NCBI RefSeq assembly: GCF_014805625.2
Contig: NW_023998651.1
Location: forward strand, 640,260 to 704,259
Direction of reading: 5' to 3'
Source: Glossina fuscipes
Lineage: Eukaryota; Arthropoda; Insecta; Diptera; Glossinidae
Length of the DNA stretch: 64,000 bases
Every line of letters begins with the position of its first letter. Position 1 is the first letter of the stretch. The notes beneath the pieces were generated by a model that saw only the letters and a list, made by a program, of their open reading frames with translations, had not been told where the DNA came from and searched no databases. This document shows, one piece after another, positions 13,300 through 24,535 of this stretch. Both the position numbers and the translations under genes were made by a program.

Positions 13300-14560
13300 T
13301 GCCTGAATAGAATTGAAATAGTGAGAAGACAGGAGATAAATAGAATTAGTGAAGGAAATTGGTGGAAGGGTAGTAGAGCAAACATGGGCATGACTTCGAA
13401 CCAAGTACGACTGATTGTGGACAATTCTGTTCCCGCCGCGCTAAGGGTACAAAAAGTTCGCGTTTGCCAAACAGATAGAAGACATTAATTAACGTGTAAA
13501 TTCAATCACCGTCACGACTCCTGAGGTTGAGGCACTTAAGGAAATCCAGATTGTAGAAGGTAAAATATATGAAGAATCCTTATATATAATAATGTAGCAT
13601 TATCGATTTATCGTAGTCTACCCGTTTAATAATCATTTATGCTTCCTTTACACTTTCATATATTTCCACATAATATAAATGTAGCTGTAACCTAGTTAAG
13701 ATAACCTACTTTAGCTGTAGCCCGCATTAAATGTAACTTTAGTAATAACCTAGTTTAAAACTATTATTTTGCCTAAGGTAGCATAATTATTTATTGTATA
13801 AGACACTGACCACTGTTTAGTTCGGTCAGAGTCATAGAGCCAAAATTAAAGTAAAGTTGATAAACGTCAATTTATCGTTACATTTATTGTGTTTTTACTC
13901 CAATAAAATCGTTAAGAGATTTTAAGAGGAAACAGGTAGCATATGTTGCTTGACGCCTGACTGCGCATACAGTTTGCAATATTTTTGAGAAATTTGAAGG
14001 TAGTTCAAAATACTATCAAGCTGTGGAAGTTACTAGAAATAAGATAAAAGGCTAGACAGACGTGATGCTGTCATCTTTCAACATCATTTCAAACTTTAAG
14101 GCAATTATTGCTTGTCTAGATTGTAAGTATTCTGACGAACATCTCATATCATTAAGAGATATCAGATACTTGACCACAGAATAGAAATACTGCTGCTGGA
14201 AATCATGCAATCATCACTGTTGCGCAAAAGCCCTTTGCTACACGGTAAGTTCTTGGCAGTAGGCTACAGCCAGTATGTGGTGGAACCAATGGACGTGGAC
14301 CATTCCACCGATTTTGTGTAATAATACTTCAGCCCAAGGTCCGTAATACAATCCTCGCAGCAACATCAGAATATTTCCTCATACGGTAAACCGCACAAAG
14401 GCCAAACGACGCTTCTGCGAAATGTGCGGAACTCAAACAACAGAAGGTTAATCACGTCCCTCAAGAGGATCCGATATTGGAGGAATAGCATTGGGAGCAT
14501 CGTGAGGTAGCGGAAACAGAAATAACGTAGATTGATAAGAAGAGGAAGCCATCTCTACGT
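13300..14560 (+). pseudogene. gag remnant of the errantivirus-like element
   Basis: Between the primer site and protease, stretches in shifting frames resemble Ty3/gypsy gag, for example a stretch near 14070-14150 containing FKAIIACLDCKYSDEHL. A possible single CxxC (FCEMCG) lies near 14418-14435. There are many stops and no frame is open beyond about 60 codons. The position between PBS and protease is the strongest argument; the sequence alone would be weak. Confidence 0.4.
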
Positions 14561-14589
14561 TCATGGACAAGATAAATGTTTTAAGGTGA

Positions 14590-14660
14590 AACTTCCTGAA
14601 ACCATACGTAGAGACGACAATTAAACTACTAATTGACACAAAAAGTACATAAGATCTTTG
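14590..14660 (+). pseudogene. aspartic protease remnant
   Basis: A short segment reads ETTIKLLIDTKS at about 14610-14645, in the place of the LLIDTGA/S active-site motif of retroviral-type aspartic proteases. The glycine is replaced by lysine, which would abolish activity. It sits between gag and RT as expected. The rest of the domain is not readable. Confidence 0.45.
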
Positions 14661-15029
14661 GATGGACTGAAATAAACAGTTTTAGCTGAGAAACCCTTTA
14701 TAGAAAAATCCATTCAAGGCTGTGAGATTCCTTTGATGGGATAGATGCACGTAATTTGCTAAGCAGCTGCGGCATTAGATATTGAGGAATGGATAATTGA
14801 AAGTAAAACAGTATCAGAGAAGATAAAGTTGGTGAGATGTACGAAGGTAATTTTAACAAAGATGGGGGATGTAATACTATCCATACTATGACAGATAAAT
14901 GTCGAAAAATGATTAAATGTTTTTCGGGGGTGTTTGGAAACCGTAGTGAATCACCATTTTCTGATATGAACATTGTCGGTACTATTAATAGTAATAGCAG
15001 GGAGCTACTTCTTTCGCAGTTATATCCCT

Positions 15030-16273
15030 ACCCAGTGGGGGTAGTCGAATTCGTGAATAATTAAATACGTGACCTTTTGAAAAAGGGTATAAGAAGATCT
15101 CCTAGATCTCCTTCGAAAAATGTCTTATAGGTTGTTGACAAGGAGGGTAAAGACGAATATGGGACCATTAAGAAACAGCTTGTTATAGATTTCATAAAAC
15201 CGACTTTGAATTGAACTGCCGACTATAAATATAAATGTAGGTAAAGTTCATGTTGATCTCAAATCAGACCTTCATCAAATATCGCAGGAATTTAGCAAGA
15301 CATGGAGAAGGCAGTGTATTCTGTGGGAAATGGGATATATGAATTTAGCAGGGTATCTTTTGGTTTGAAAAAGTGTGATTTTCAGAGACATACAGATGAT
15401 GTTCTAAGGGGGCAAATAGGAAAAAGGTGTTACATTTACGTAGATGAAGTAATTATTCAGATTACGTAATGCATAAACAAATTTTAGGAAGCTAATATGA
15501 AAACATATTGAAAGATATCTTACTTTTTCAGAGAGAGTGTGGAAAATATCTGCTTTATTTTATCTAGTATAGTGTGATCGCATAACGTCATATGCATCCA
15601 CTTTGCAAAAAAACAACAATTTTGTCGCACTTCAACTGGCTGAATATTGCATTACGAAATGCAATACGATGTCAGGTGCCACAATTAATTAGTGATTACG
15701 TTAGCATAATGTCACCTGGTAGAATTAAGTATAAATAGTGTCGTAAACCAAAGGCATTCAATCCGCCTATGCTTAAATGTTAGGGACCGTCTCTTGCCGA
15801 GACTTATTGGCATCTTAAGAGTCGGAGAGGCTTGACATTTATGAAGCCGAGCAGAGTAGGAAATCAACTTACACCTCGTCCTACCAAAAGTACCTTACCC
15901 TACTGCCACAAATTTTGTCACTACAACACGCAGTTGCTTAAACAACCCAACAACATTCATTACAATAGAGACGGCATCGAGAAATTGGAAGCAATTGGCT
16001 GTTACAAATATCCCACGACCTTATTTAACTTCAGATCTTTTTTCGAACTTTCTAGTTATTACCGATGTTCGGGTAGCCAGTCGATTTAACAACAGACGCT
16101 TCTTTTCAGATTTAGGAGGAGTTCTCTCACAGAAAGGAATCACGATGATTTTCAGGACTCTGAAGGATAGGGAATCGAACTTGGCAAATGACGAATGTGA
16201 ACCATTTGCCATAGTCTGGCTTCTTAAAAAGCTAAGAAATTATCTTAATGGTGAAAGAAATTTTATAAAGTAG
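15030..16273 (+). pseudogene. reverse transcriptase and RNase H remnant of the errantivirus-like element
   Basis: RT begins around 15039 with VVEFVNN, a stop, then IRDLLKKGI and later VVDKEGKDEYGT and QLVIDF, all typical of the RT fingers. The catalytic box appears at 15437-15448 as YVDE instead of YVDD, so the second aspartate is lost. The connection segment FRSFFELSSYYRC is near 16040-16075. The RNase H domain follows in an open stretch at 15995-16273 with ITDVRVASRF, VLSQKG, FRTLKDRE and FAIVWLLKKLRNYL. The distance from the catalytic box to the connection segment is several hundred bases longer than usual (see findings). Frames shift repeatedly. Confidence 0.75.
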
Positions 16274-16361
16274 TAGTAGTAAAGTTTATGGCCGTCAACC
16301 ATTCACGTTTGCCGGTTCGGATGAGAATCCGAGCGAAAAACTAATATGTTGGAAATGTATT

Positions 16362-17426
16362 GTGGACGAATATATTAACGCACTGTCTCGTCAAAATATT
16401 CACGCCATCGAATATGTGGCGCGCTTAGACCTTGCAATCCATAGCGAAACGTCCTCTACCTACACGTTTGAATTAACACATAAACCATTTAACTGTTTTG
16501 GTATGCATACTTTCTATCGAAAAGACTTGGCATATGATTTGTTTTACAGATTGGAACACTCTTATTAATGAAGTAAGGAAAATGTTAAATCCAAAAGTCG
16601 TAAACACCCTACATAGCGACTTGCGTTAGCTGTTATGCAGCATGATAAGATTTAATGCTTTCTTGTAAACGAATTTCAGTACTGGGGAAATGTGGTAGTG
16701 TACATATTTGAGGAAAATTAACAAACGAATAAAGATCATGCCGAACGCAACCGTGCTCACAGGGCAATCCAGGTAAACGTGAAACAGATCCTAGACGATT
16801 ATAACTTCACTAAAATTGCTACGCTGACAAACGAAGTGGTTGTAAACTGTAGGAACTGTACGAAATATAAGTTTAACAGACAATTGAAAAAATGAGAATA
16901 GCCCCAAGATCATCTTCTGGTGATGAAATGTTACACATTGGTATCTTCTCTACCTACAACTGGTACTCTTTTATTTGCATTGATAAATTTTCCAAATGTC
17001 CAGTATTCCAACCTTTACCACCACGCACAATCATCGAATTAAAGGCCCGCATAATACAATTGATGAATACCTTTAGAGGCACGAAACACATTTGTTGCGA
17101 AAATGAGTCGTAATTAATATCTAACACGATTACGTCCTTTCTCAAAAAATCACTTCGGTGTTAAGGTAATGAATATACCTCCACTTCACAATAATTCGAA
17201 CGATCGGGTAAAGTGTTTTTACAGCACTGTTTCGGAAAGTGCCAGGTGTCTCAAGTTCGAAAGGAAAATTGACGATACGGTTGACTTAATATTGCAGAGA
17301 GAGAAGTATAACCGGACGATTCACATGGTGAGAAAAAGAAACCCCGTCGACATAATCCATTCCGTGACTTCTGAACTTAAAAATGACGGGGACGGTCACC
17401 AATGCATAGCAGATTCAAATAGATAG
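16362..17426 (+). pseudogene. integrase remnant of the errantivirus-like element
   Basis: The segment starts with ALSRQNIHAIE (about 16377-16410), the link between RNase H and integrase in this group. The core is recognised at 16892-17113: HIGIFSTYNWYSFICIDKFS, then KCPVFQPLPPRTI and HICCENES, corresponding to the first two acidic positions (one of them aligned with G-I-F and probably altered). It continues at 17169-17426 with PPLHNNSNDRVKCFYST and SARCLKFERKIDDTVD, the conserved HxxSNGxVERFHST-like region. Frames are broken by a stop at 17111 and a shift near 17160. Confidence 0.75.
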
Positions 17427-17449
17427 AAATAATCCTTGAACGCGAAAAA

Positions 17450-18770
17450 AGATGTTTTTCGTAGGTGAAAGTGTAACAACAGATAAGGGAATGTAATTAA
17501 TGCCTTTGTGTGCAGAGGACGAAGTACAAGCAGATTTACAGATCACGGTTCTCATCAAGAGCAGCGTATTTCATAAAGACAATTTGAAATGGAAAACAGG
17601 CCTAAAATTGACCTTCTTCTTAACAAACACTTAAGTCGGTTTATAAGCATTTTTTCTTGACTAGAATAAAGACCATTCTTCTCTTCATACATTTCGTGAA
17701 TTTTCTCTTTGAAGACTTTTGCTATGATTTGTCGGATGCATAAAGTGGCGACAAAAGTATTGTAAATGTGAAGTGACTTTGGATATTTACGACACACCAC
17801 CAACTTGACGACGGACGCGAAAGTGGCAGATGGAACGGCAAAACTTAGCAGTCTTTTCACCTTATTTCTCATGGTAATTACATCGGACGTTGATCTAAGA
17901 CCCATAACCACACTTTTGGAACCTAGGGAGGTTTACCACCAACAAACTATAAGTATTAGTTTTTTCGGGAAACGCTTTCAAAGTTATTTCAAGGATACAG
18001 GACGTCATCGACTTTGATGATATAAAATATATATATGAGCTCACAAACGCAGGAGATAGGCAGGTAGTAATAAGCTCGAAGATGCAAAATGAAATGAGTA
18101 ATTTAATGGATACTGTTAAAACCATACTCAAAATTTGCAACAACATAAAAATTTATACCGGTCAATTATACGAAACATTGCTCTAAAAAAGTAGGATAAT
18201 AATTTCTGAAATGGGGACCTTGATGTTGACCATTACCACCAACCGTTGCAAAGATAATAATAAACACAGCCTCACTTGATTCCCGAGGTGCAAATGTTAT
18301 TGTAAACCAGAACTCCACAGATATTACGATAAGAGATCAAAGTCCTTCTGTTAGCAAAGTTTTACATTTAGTTACATTGCCTGTTCAACACAATCACACA
18401 ATATTGCACTTCGCTGACGGCAACAACTTCGCTATGGAAATCAAATTATAGCAATCACGAACTGTAGTGCCTCTCTGACATCAACCTACCGTAAAGAATA
18501 AACGTGTTCAACGTGCGCTCAAGAAGTTCATTCCGTTATCACAGCGCATTGTCGCACACGACGATCTTTTGCCTTCGCATGTCGCCATAATAATCATTAA
18601 TGAGGACTCGATGCGCATTAAAACTACGACCCTCAATTTTATCGGCCACCAGAAAATATTTAGCTTTCCTTATCTTCATAGACTGAATGCTGAAAACGCT
18701 TCCAAGACGTCGAGGAAAGACTCGTTAAGGAACCAGTCGTTTCTAACCTTCTCATTTTAATCACTTTCGC
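17450..18770 (+). pseudogene. env-position region of the errantivirus-like element
   Basis: About 1.3 kb lies between integrase and the 3' LTR, the position and roughly the size of env in errantiviruses. Only short open stretches remain (17805-18017, 18569-18760), with no clear signal peptide, cleavage site or membrane anchor that I can defend. The call is mostly positional; the sequence is too degraded to confirm. Confidence 0.4.
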
Positions 18771-18888
18771 CCAACTCTATGTTTTGTTCAAATTATGTCA
18801 GGCAAGGATAAAAGATCGAAAAAGTCATGATATTCAAACCATCAGTTACAGAGTTTCCGAGGACGGCCATAACTGAAGCTGGAAAGGA

Positions 18889-19135
18889 GTCATAACGATC
18901 ACCACTAACCAAAACTCTTAAAGTGCCAAAATACAACACGAGCAAAATATTTTGCTTGCGTTAAATCCAGACGTTCCCGTTGTTTGCTATAAACTGATAT
19001 CTCACATGAAATGCAAGGTCAGCATTTGGATAAATTGAAGTGTTGCTAATAATTGATTCGTTGAATGAATAATAAACAAAATATAATAAGTAATGCATAA
19101 ACTAAGTAAAATCCAAAAACTTAAAGTTTGTTTAC
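18889..19135 (+). repeat. 3' LTR of the errantivirus-like element
   Basis: This is a diverged direct repeat of 12579-12850, preceded by a purine-rich string (GCTGGAAAGGAG) that fits a polypurine tract. It is about 25 bases shorter than the 5' copy and carries many substitutions and indels, which points to an old insertion. The end is placed by alignment only. Confidence 0.6.
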
Positions 19136-19462
19136 TGATACATCTATTCGCGTTATTTTTCAGGAGATTTGATCAGTAGGCGCAACAGTCGCAGACCGAC
19201 ATTTGCGTCTGATATTGATAAAGCAAGAGAATTGAAATATGCTTGAATCAGTATCTTATGCATGTAGGGTAAATGAGTTAATCTCTGACAGTCCGGCAGT
19301 TAGAACTTCTAATAACGATAATCGAAAGCAATGCAACATTCCCAAAATATTTTTAAAAAGGACTAATTTGGCACTCTTCTTCATTATGCAAATCGTCATT
19401 TAAGAATTACAGATCTAAATAGCATTTCGAACAGAGTCAATAGACGAACGGTGTTTATAAAT

Positions 19463-19787
19463 TGTGACGACACAAAGTCATTCCTCGTTTTGGCCTCACG
19501 GGTTCTCCGTTTGTGGTGGGGAAGAGAGAGTGCTAGTCTAAGTTAGAGAGAAAGCTAGCTTAGGAGAGAGAATAAGAATAGAATAAGAATAGAATAGTAT
19601 AGTTTCCGTTTGGTTAGGAAGTGATAATCAAGATTTGGTTGTATCGGAGAGTCAAGTAGGAGGAATTCATGGAATGCAGTAATAAAGCGTAAAAATAAAA
19701 TAATTAGGTCTCTAAATATAAATTTTCTTGTGTCCTGGGCCGCTGGTCTACCCCAGAGTATGGACCGAAAGGCCTCACAAAACATAA
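19463..19787 (+). repeat. candidate solo LTR
   Basis: The segment begins TGTGACGACACAAAG and ends near CTCACAAAACATAA. It has a purine-rich middle (repeats of GAATAAGAATA), AATAAAGCG and AATAAAATAATT strings as possible polyadenylation signals, and a pyrimidine-rich downstream part (TTCTTGTGTCCTGGGCCGCT). TAAAT occurs directly before (19458-19462) and after (19788-19792), consistent with a 5-base target duplication. The end does not follow the usual CA rule unless it is placed at 19784, in which case no duplication is seen. I see no internal retroelement sequence. Confidence 0.4.
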
Positions 19788-20219
19788 TAAATAAGCCGAT
19801 TCATTTAAGGGATTTAAGATTTACCCAAATAATACAAGTAAGAAACTTTCGCCGTTGAAAGTGGCAATGATTTAGATCTATTGTCGACTTCTGAGATTTC
19901 TTGCTGTAAATTATACAATGTGAAATTATTAATTTCGAGAGCAAAATATGGAATCAGTTCCTATCTAGCTTAGATAAAGATTTTTCGTTCTTCTGGAATA
20001 TTAACAAAATATTAAGGAAAAAGGCAGCAACAATTCCAATACTTAAGCATAATAATTCTTCTCTTTCTATTAATTGAGAAAAATTTAAAATTGTCGCTGA
20101 AGGTTTCCTTTTTCACTACACTATTTCATTTGATATCGGTGACTCTGCAACAAGCTGTTATGCGAATAGCATGATCAAAAGTTTCGTGGCTTCCACTAAC
20201 GAATAATTAACATATCTTT

Positions 20220-20790
20220 CGGAAATCTATCAAGAATTTAAACGACAAAATACCATCTGGTGCTGATGTCATTTATAATAGTTACCTAAAGGCTCCAGAG
20301 AAATGTATACGACTTCTAAACGTTCTTATAAAGTTCCGTTTTAAACATTTCTCGAAGGATTTTTCTTAAGCCCCGCCGGAAAATCCTCCCTTCGTCCTAA
20401 TAGCTCTTTGTCTATTGGCAAAATATATACAAGATAGTTAAAAATAAATTGTTTAATTTTGCTGAGTAAAACGACCTTATATTTCCCAAGGAAGTTGGTT
20501 TCCGTAGGGGACACGCTACTACACATCGTCTAAGAACAATAAAGACCACCGTTTTTAAGAGCAAAAATCGACAGATATTATTCTTTTAAATATAAAAACC
20601 ACTTGTGATATCATATGTTATAATGGCCTCGTCTACAAAGTGATTATTTATAATTTTCCCATTGGATTGGTAAAAATAATACATACATACTTCCCGAGTG
20701 TATGCATCAGCTATAATAAATAACCTTGTAATGGGGCATCTATAGCTAAAGTATGGCTCAGGGCTACACAGCGGACTGTTCCAAGAAATT
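20220..20790 (+). pseudogene. Jockey-type LINE reverse transcriptase fragment
   Basis: In shifting frames this reads KSIKNLNDKIPSGADVI (RT start; KxxKxxGxD-like), then a stretch ending FRRGHATTH-like around 20490-20530, then IKTTCDII and YNFPIGLVKIIHTYF around 20580-20690. These follow the order of the Jockey-clade RT: NxxxAPGxD, GFRxGxSTTHQL, DxxKAFDxVWH, FPxxxxKIIxSYL. The catalytic FADD region is not readable, and there is no EN, ORF1 or clear 3' end. Confidence 0.6.
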
Positions 20791-22590
20791 TATTTTAACT
20801 ATTAAAAGACTCTTTGTCTTTTGATTACGGGTTTTTATATATATGCTTGCCATCTGAAATCATTACGTCGTACTAGGAAAAGTTCTGCGTTCTTGACAGG
20901 TAACACTCCCCGAAAGTTTTTTTGAATTCCTCCAAATTCGAAGGTCCCAATAATCTAGAGCCCAGGCCATCCTCACCTGTATCTTTTTAGGACTTACTTG
21001 ATGTTCGTGGAACCAACTAGGTAAGAACCCCGTCGGTGAATCTTTCGTGGTGTTCATCATGGGTCAATGGTATCATGTGGCCGTAGGTGATGCGAATGGG
21101 TTCAGACTCCTCAACTCGCACCTAAACGAAGAGGCATTTGTTACACTTTTTTTTTTTTTTTGGGTAGTCCTCTTACATGACGTAGAGTTGTGAACGTTGA
21201 TCTGCTTACTGATGAATGTTATTGTTATTTAGGTACTTGGTCATTTCGCTCATGAAACACTTTGACTTGCATTGAGGATGCTCCGAAATTTGGGTCCGAA
21301 AACCATTTAAAACCTACTTTCCTCTCATGATTAAACAGAATTTTTATTTTTTTACCAACCTTTTCACTCATTCGTTTAAGTTACTTTATTAACATATGGA
21401 AATATTTATTTTTTCTTTTTTTTCCTTTTTCTTTTAAAATAGCAAAAAAAAACTAATCATACTTTACCGCTTATATTATTACATACTAATAATCGAAATA
21501 TTATATATTATATTATCGAATTATATAAAATCGAATATTATAAAATCGAATGCATGACCTGTTGATGCTGATATTGCGTATGGTGCTTTTTAATCCAAAT
21601 ATGTCGGTGTTACACTATTGACACCGGTTATACTTGGCTTTGCTGCTGTATTCATATCGTTGATCAGTTTCAATGTTTGGTGGTGTTCTTCATATGCAAT
21701 CTTGATGTGTAATGTGTTTATTTTTCTTAAAAGTAAAGGAAAAGAATGCAACACTGCATTAGCATAATTGCTAAGTTCTCGTACGGAGAAAAAGTTAACA
21801 GCGGGAGATGTGTTGCCGCTATTTTGTTTGTGTTGGTTCGTTCTAGATTTTCGTTAGAGGAGGAGAGAAAAAAAGGAGAAAAAGAACGTAGTAAAGAGTA
21901 GACACATGAGTTTTTCAGTCGGAATATTCTTACAAAAATAACAGTTTTGATTGCTAAAAAAACTGAGGAATGAATAAATGATGTGATGAATATTTTTGAG
22001 TTAAAAAATTAAAGAAATGTGTATATAAACTTTTTATACTAAAGCCATAATTCTTATACAATCGAAGATATATAGAGAAATTGGTCTTTAAAAGAAAATT
22101 TTAAAAGAAAATTTAACAATTTTAATTGGAAACTGTAAAAATGTTTAGAAGAAAATTTCACTTTCATGTAATTCATACCTCGACCGAAAAACTGAAATTT
22201 ATTTGTTGGATTCTTAGCTAAAGAAACATATGCAGAACAAAAAACTCTTAACCTGGCATAAAGAAACAAAAATATACAACACTTATATATATCATCGTTT
22301 ATTTTTCTTGTTATTACAGGTTATATTATACACATGGCGTAAGAGAAAATTTTGTAACGAAAAAGGAAGAATTTGACAAGCTCGAGAAAAAGAATATTGA
22401 GCGAAAAATTCGATGTTGATAACCGCAAAATTACTTGATTTAAAATAAAAATGACGACCCTAAAGCTATATTACGTTCAAAGTTTTAGAAATTTGACCAA
22501 AAACATTCTTAACTTCTTAACAACATACTTAAAAATAGTTAAATTCTTTTAATTTTAGACTAATGAAATGAATTCTTAGACTAAAAAAAG
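20791..22590. other. no recognisable gene
   Basis: I see nothing assignable. There is a 15-16-base poly(T) run near 21148-21163 and very AT-rich DNA from 21340 to 22590 with runs such as TATTATATATTATATTATCG. The 65-codon minus frame at 20863-21060 has a clean-looking composition but no recognisable domain. Confidence 0.4.
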
Positions 22591-22660
22591 ACATTGAGCA
22601 CTAGCAACACAGGCTATCGGCTCAACAGAAAAATTTATTAATAAGCATTAAATTAAATAG
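22560..22660 (-). mobile_element. I-type LINE 3' terminal fragment
   Basis: The segment 22592-22623 is the exact reverse complement, over 32 bases, of 51592-51623, which lies just after the coding end of the I-type LINE at 47644-51640. It is therefore a second, 5'-truncated copy of that family's 3' untranslated region on the opposite strand. The match weakens on both sides, so the true limits are unclear. Confidence 0.6.
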
Positions 22661-22848
22661 AAAATCTATTTATCTATATAGCAATCTACTCTTATTATAT
22701 ATAAATCTTATATATACATACTTATATGCATACGTACCTACATACCTTTTATACTTATTAAGAACTACATAGATTAAGATATTAACGATTACATAAATTG
22801 AGATTTAAACTGAAAATGCAATTTCCCTTTTTGTAGCGATTTATTGTC

Positions 22849-23930
22849 ATTATTATTTATTTTATTTATTTTATTTATTCCACTTATACTAGAAACTCAA
22901 CTAAACAAATAACAGTCGAGTTCAATTGGGTCTTAATGCAAAACTTATATTAATTAACAATAAAATTGAGTATAAGCATAATAAAACAAATAAGAAGAAA
23001 AAAGAAAAAGAAAAATTTCATTTCTATTATTATTATATTAAACTAAAAATGAATCTTATACATGATTTTGTTATAAATATTAGATAAAATGTAAAAGAAA
23101 AACATTAAATCAAAAGAATCTTTTCATTTATGAGAGGAAATTATACTTAGAGGTGTCTTCGGACGCAACCTCAGAGTCCTACGCAGAGAAAGGAGACCAA
23201 TAGGCAGGGTGAGTGAAGAATAGTTAAAATTCTTTGGTGTAACCGTCCTAGGTGTGACCGTGAGCAGATTGTATAACCCCTCCTACATCTCACGAACTAA
23301 TCAGCTGAACTACGGCACGTACGCTTAGCTCATCCCTCTTTAAGTTGTACCGCAAGGTTGCCCTAAACCTTCTTTGGATAAAAGCTTTACAGTTTAGAGG
23401 ACTGACAGGTTGAATAAAATAGAAAAATTTTATTTAATTTTACAGAATTGGCTTGGCATAACTGCGAGAGAGCAAAGTGTCTTGAAAACCTAATGGGAAT
23501 GTCAATACTAAAAAGTTCTAATAAAACCGGCAAATAAACATATTCTTCTATTAGCTTAAATACGAAGGTTAAACCAAATATTTCAAGCGTTTTTCAAGGG
23601 TAGGGAAGTCAGTGCGCTTCAATCTATTAACACAAGGTGGAAGAGGTAGAGCAGGTAGAGCATTCCATCCCAAAACTCGCAAAGCAAACATCAAGAAGTC
23701 TCATTGAACAAACCCAAAGAGTTCAACATTTCATCCATAATTAGGAAGCTTAACTACCGACGAGTATCCAAGAGTTGGCCTAACTAAAGATGTATATAAG
23801 CACTTAGTAACGTATGTGTCGTTAAATTCCTTAGATCACCTTTTTATAAGCCCTAAAAGGGATGTAGCCTTACTAACTGAGACTTCTCTTAGCTGTTTCC
23901 AAAAGTTTTGATCATTTTTTCACTTGAAAA
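22849..23930 (-). mobile_element. CR1-like LINE, 5'-truncated copy (3' end)
   Basis: The low-coordinate end is the LINE tail (TTTATTTTATTTATT), followed by about 140 bases nearly identical to the 3' UTRs at 31500-31640 and 45660-45800, including AAACTCAACTAAACAAATAA. Upstream on the minus strand, 23300-23900 encodes in broken frames the end of ORF2: SLLGLIKR, then LYTSLVRPTLGYSSVV, ALRVLGWN, and FPTLEKRLKYL. These correspond to the C-terminal region of the two long copies. It is more diverged than those copies and starts within the RT, a typical truncated insertion. Confidence 0.7.
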
Positions 23931-24029
23931 AGAAATTTGTTGAGAAGATTGGTACAATGTGCCTTAATAAAAATAGTTTTTATCATTTTCTACAATATTT
24001 TACAATATTTTAGAGAACATAGCGATATC

Positions 24030-24535
24030 ATGTTAAAGGGTTTATGTTGGTTTGGCAGCGATCCACCCACTTTCCCATTTTCGCCCAACGTTTTTCAACT
24101 TTGCGGACCCGCGTGCCATCCAAGCCATCCTGCACCGATTTGAGCAATTGATATTCAGGCGGTGCTATGTCTTGTGAGTGCGCTGGATAGGACAGAACTT
24201 TCCATTCGAGCTGCGAAAGCGCATCCTGAATAACTGCGGCACCAAGTGTCCAAAATGGCATTTTTAGTCAATTTGCGAGGCAGCCGTTTTCTTTCCGTCT
24301 GGGTCTCCTCCATCGCATATAAATCTCTAGAAGCAATTGATCTGTCAACTGCTAAATCGTTCAAAAATTCTTGGAAAGTTTTTGCTGGTTTTTCCTCCAA
24401 CATTTTTTCCCATTCGTAGTTCTTGAACTTTTTGGGCTCTCCAAGCAGTTTTTTGTCATTTACATTAAAACCACTACTACCTAAACCATTGAAACTAAAT
24501 CCAATAATTGGGATACTATATAGTAGTATTACCAC
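24030..24535 (-). pseudogene. internally deleted mariner relic
   Basis: Reading the minus strand, 24535-24240 encodes a mariner N-terminal region: GFNVNDKKLLGEPKKF, WEKMLEEKPAKTFQEFLNDL and LYAMEETQTERKRLPRKLTK. Then 24261-24028 encodes the C-terminal catalytic end: ALSQLEWKVLSYPAHSQDIA and PPEYQLLKSVQDGL. The middle, with the first two catalytic aspartates, is missing, and the last aspartate position reads PPEY rather than PSDY. It belongs to a different mariner subfamily from the copy at 6871. TIRs were not found, so these limits are coding only. Confidence 0.7.

Larger units (their letters stand above)
12579..19135 (+). mobile_element. errantivirus-like Ty3/gypsy provirus, heavily decayed
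   Basis: This is an old integrated copy of about 6.5 kb in the order LTR, primer site, gag, protease, RT, RNase H, integrase, env-like region, LTR. The assignment rests on diverged direct repeats at both ends, an 18-base tRNA-Lys-like primer site directly after the 5' LTR, and pol motifs in the expected order. Integrase is followed by about 1.3 kb before the 3' LTR, the place of env in errantiviruses of flies. Every reading frame has multiple stops and shifts, and the LTRs differ at many positions, so the insertion is ancient and cannot be functional. The termini are approximate. Confidence 0.75.

Noticed and set aside
20863..21060. 65-codon minus-strand frame with a protein-like composition
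   Set aside because: No recognisable domain, start context or repeat match; not better than chance in six frames of 64 kb.
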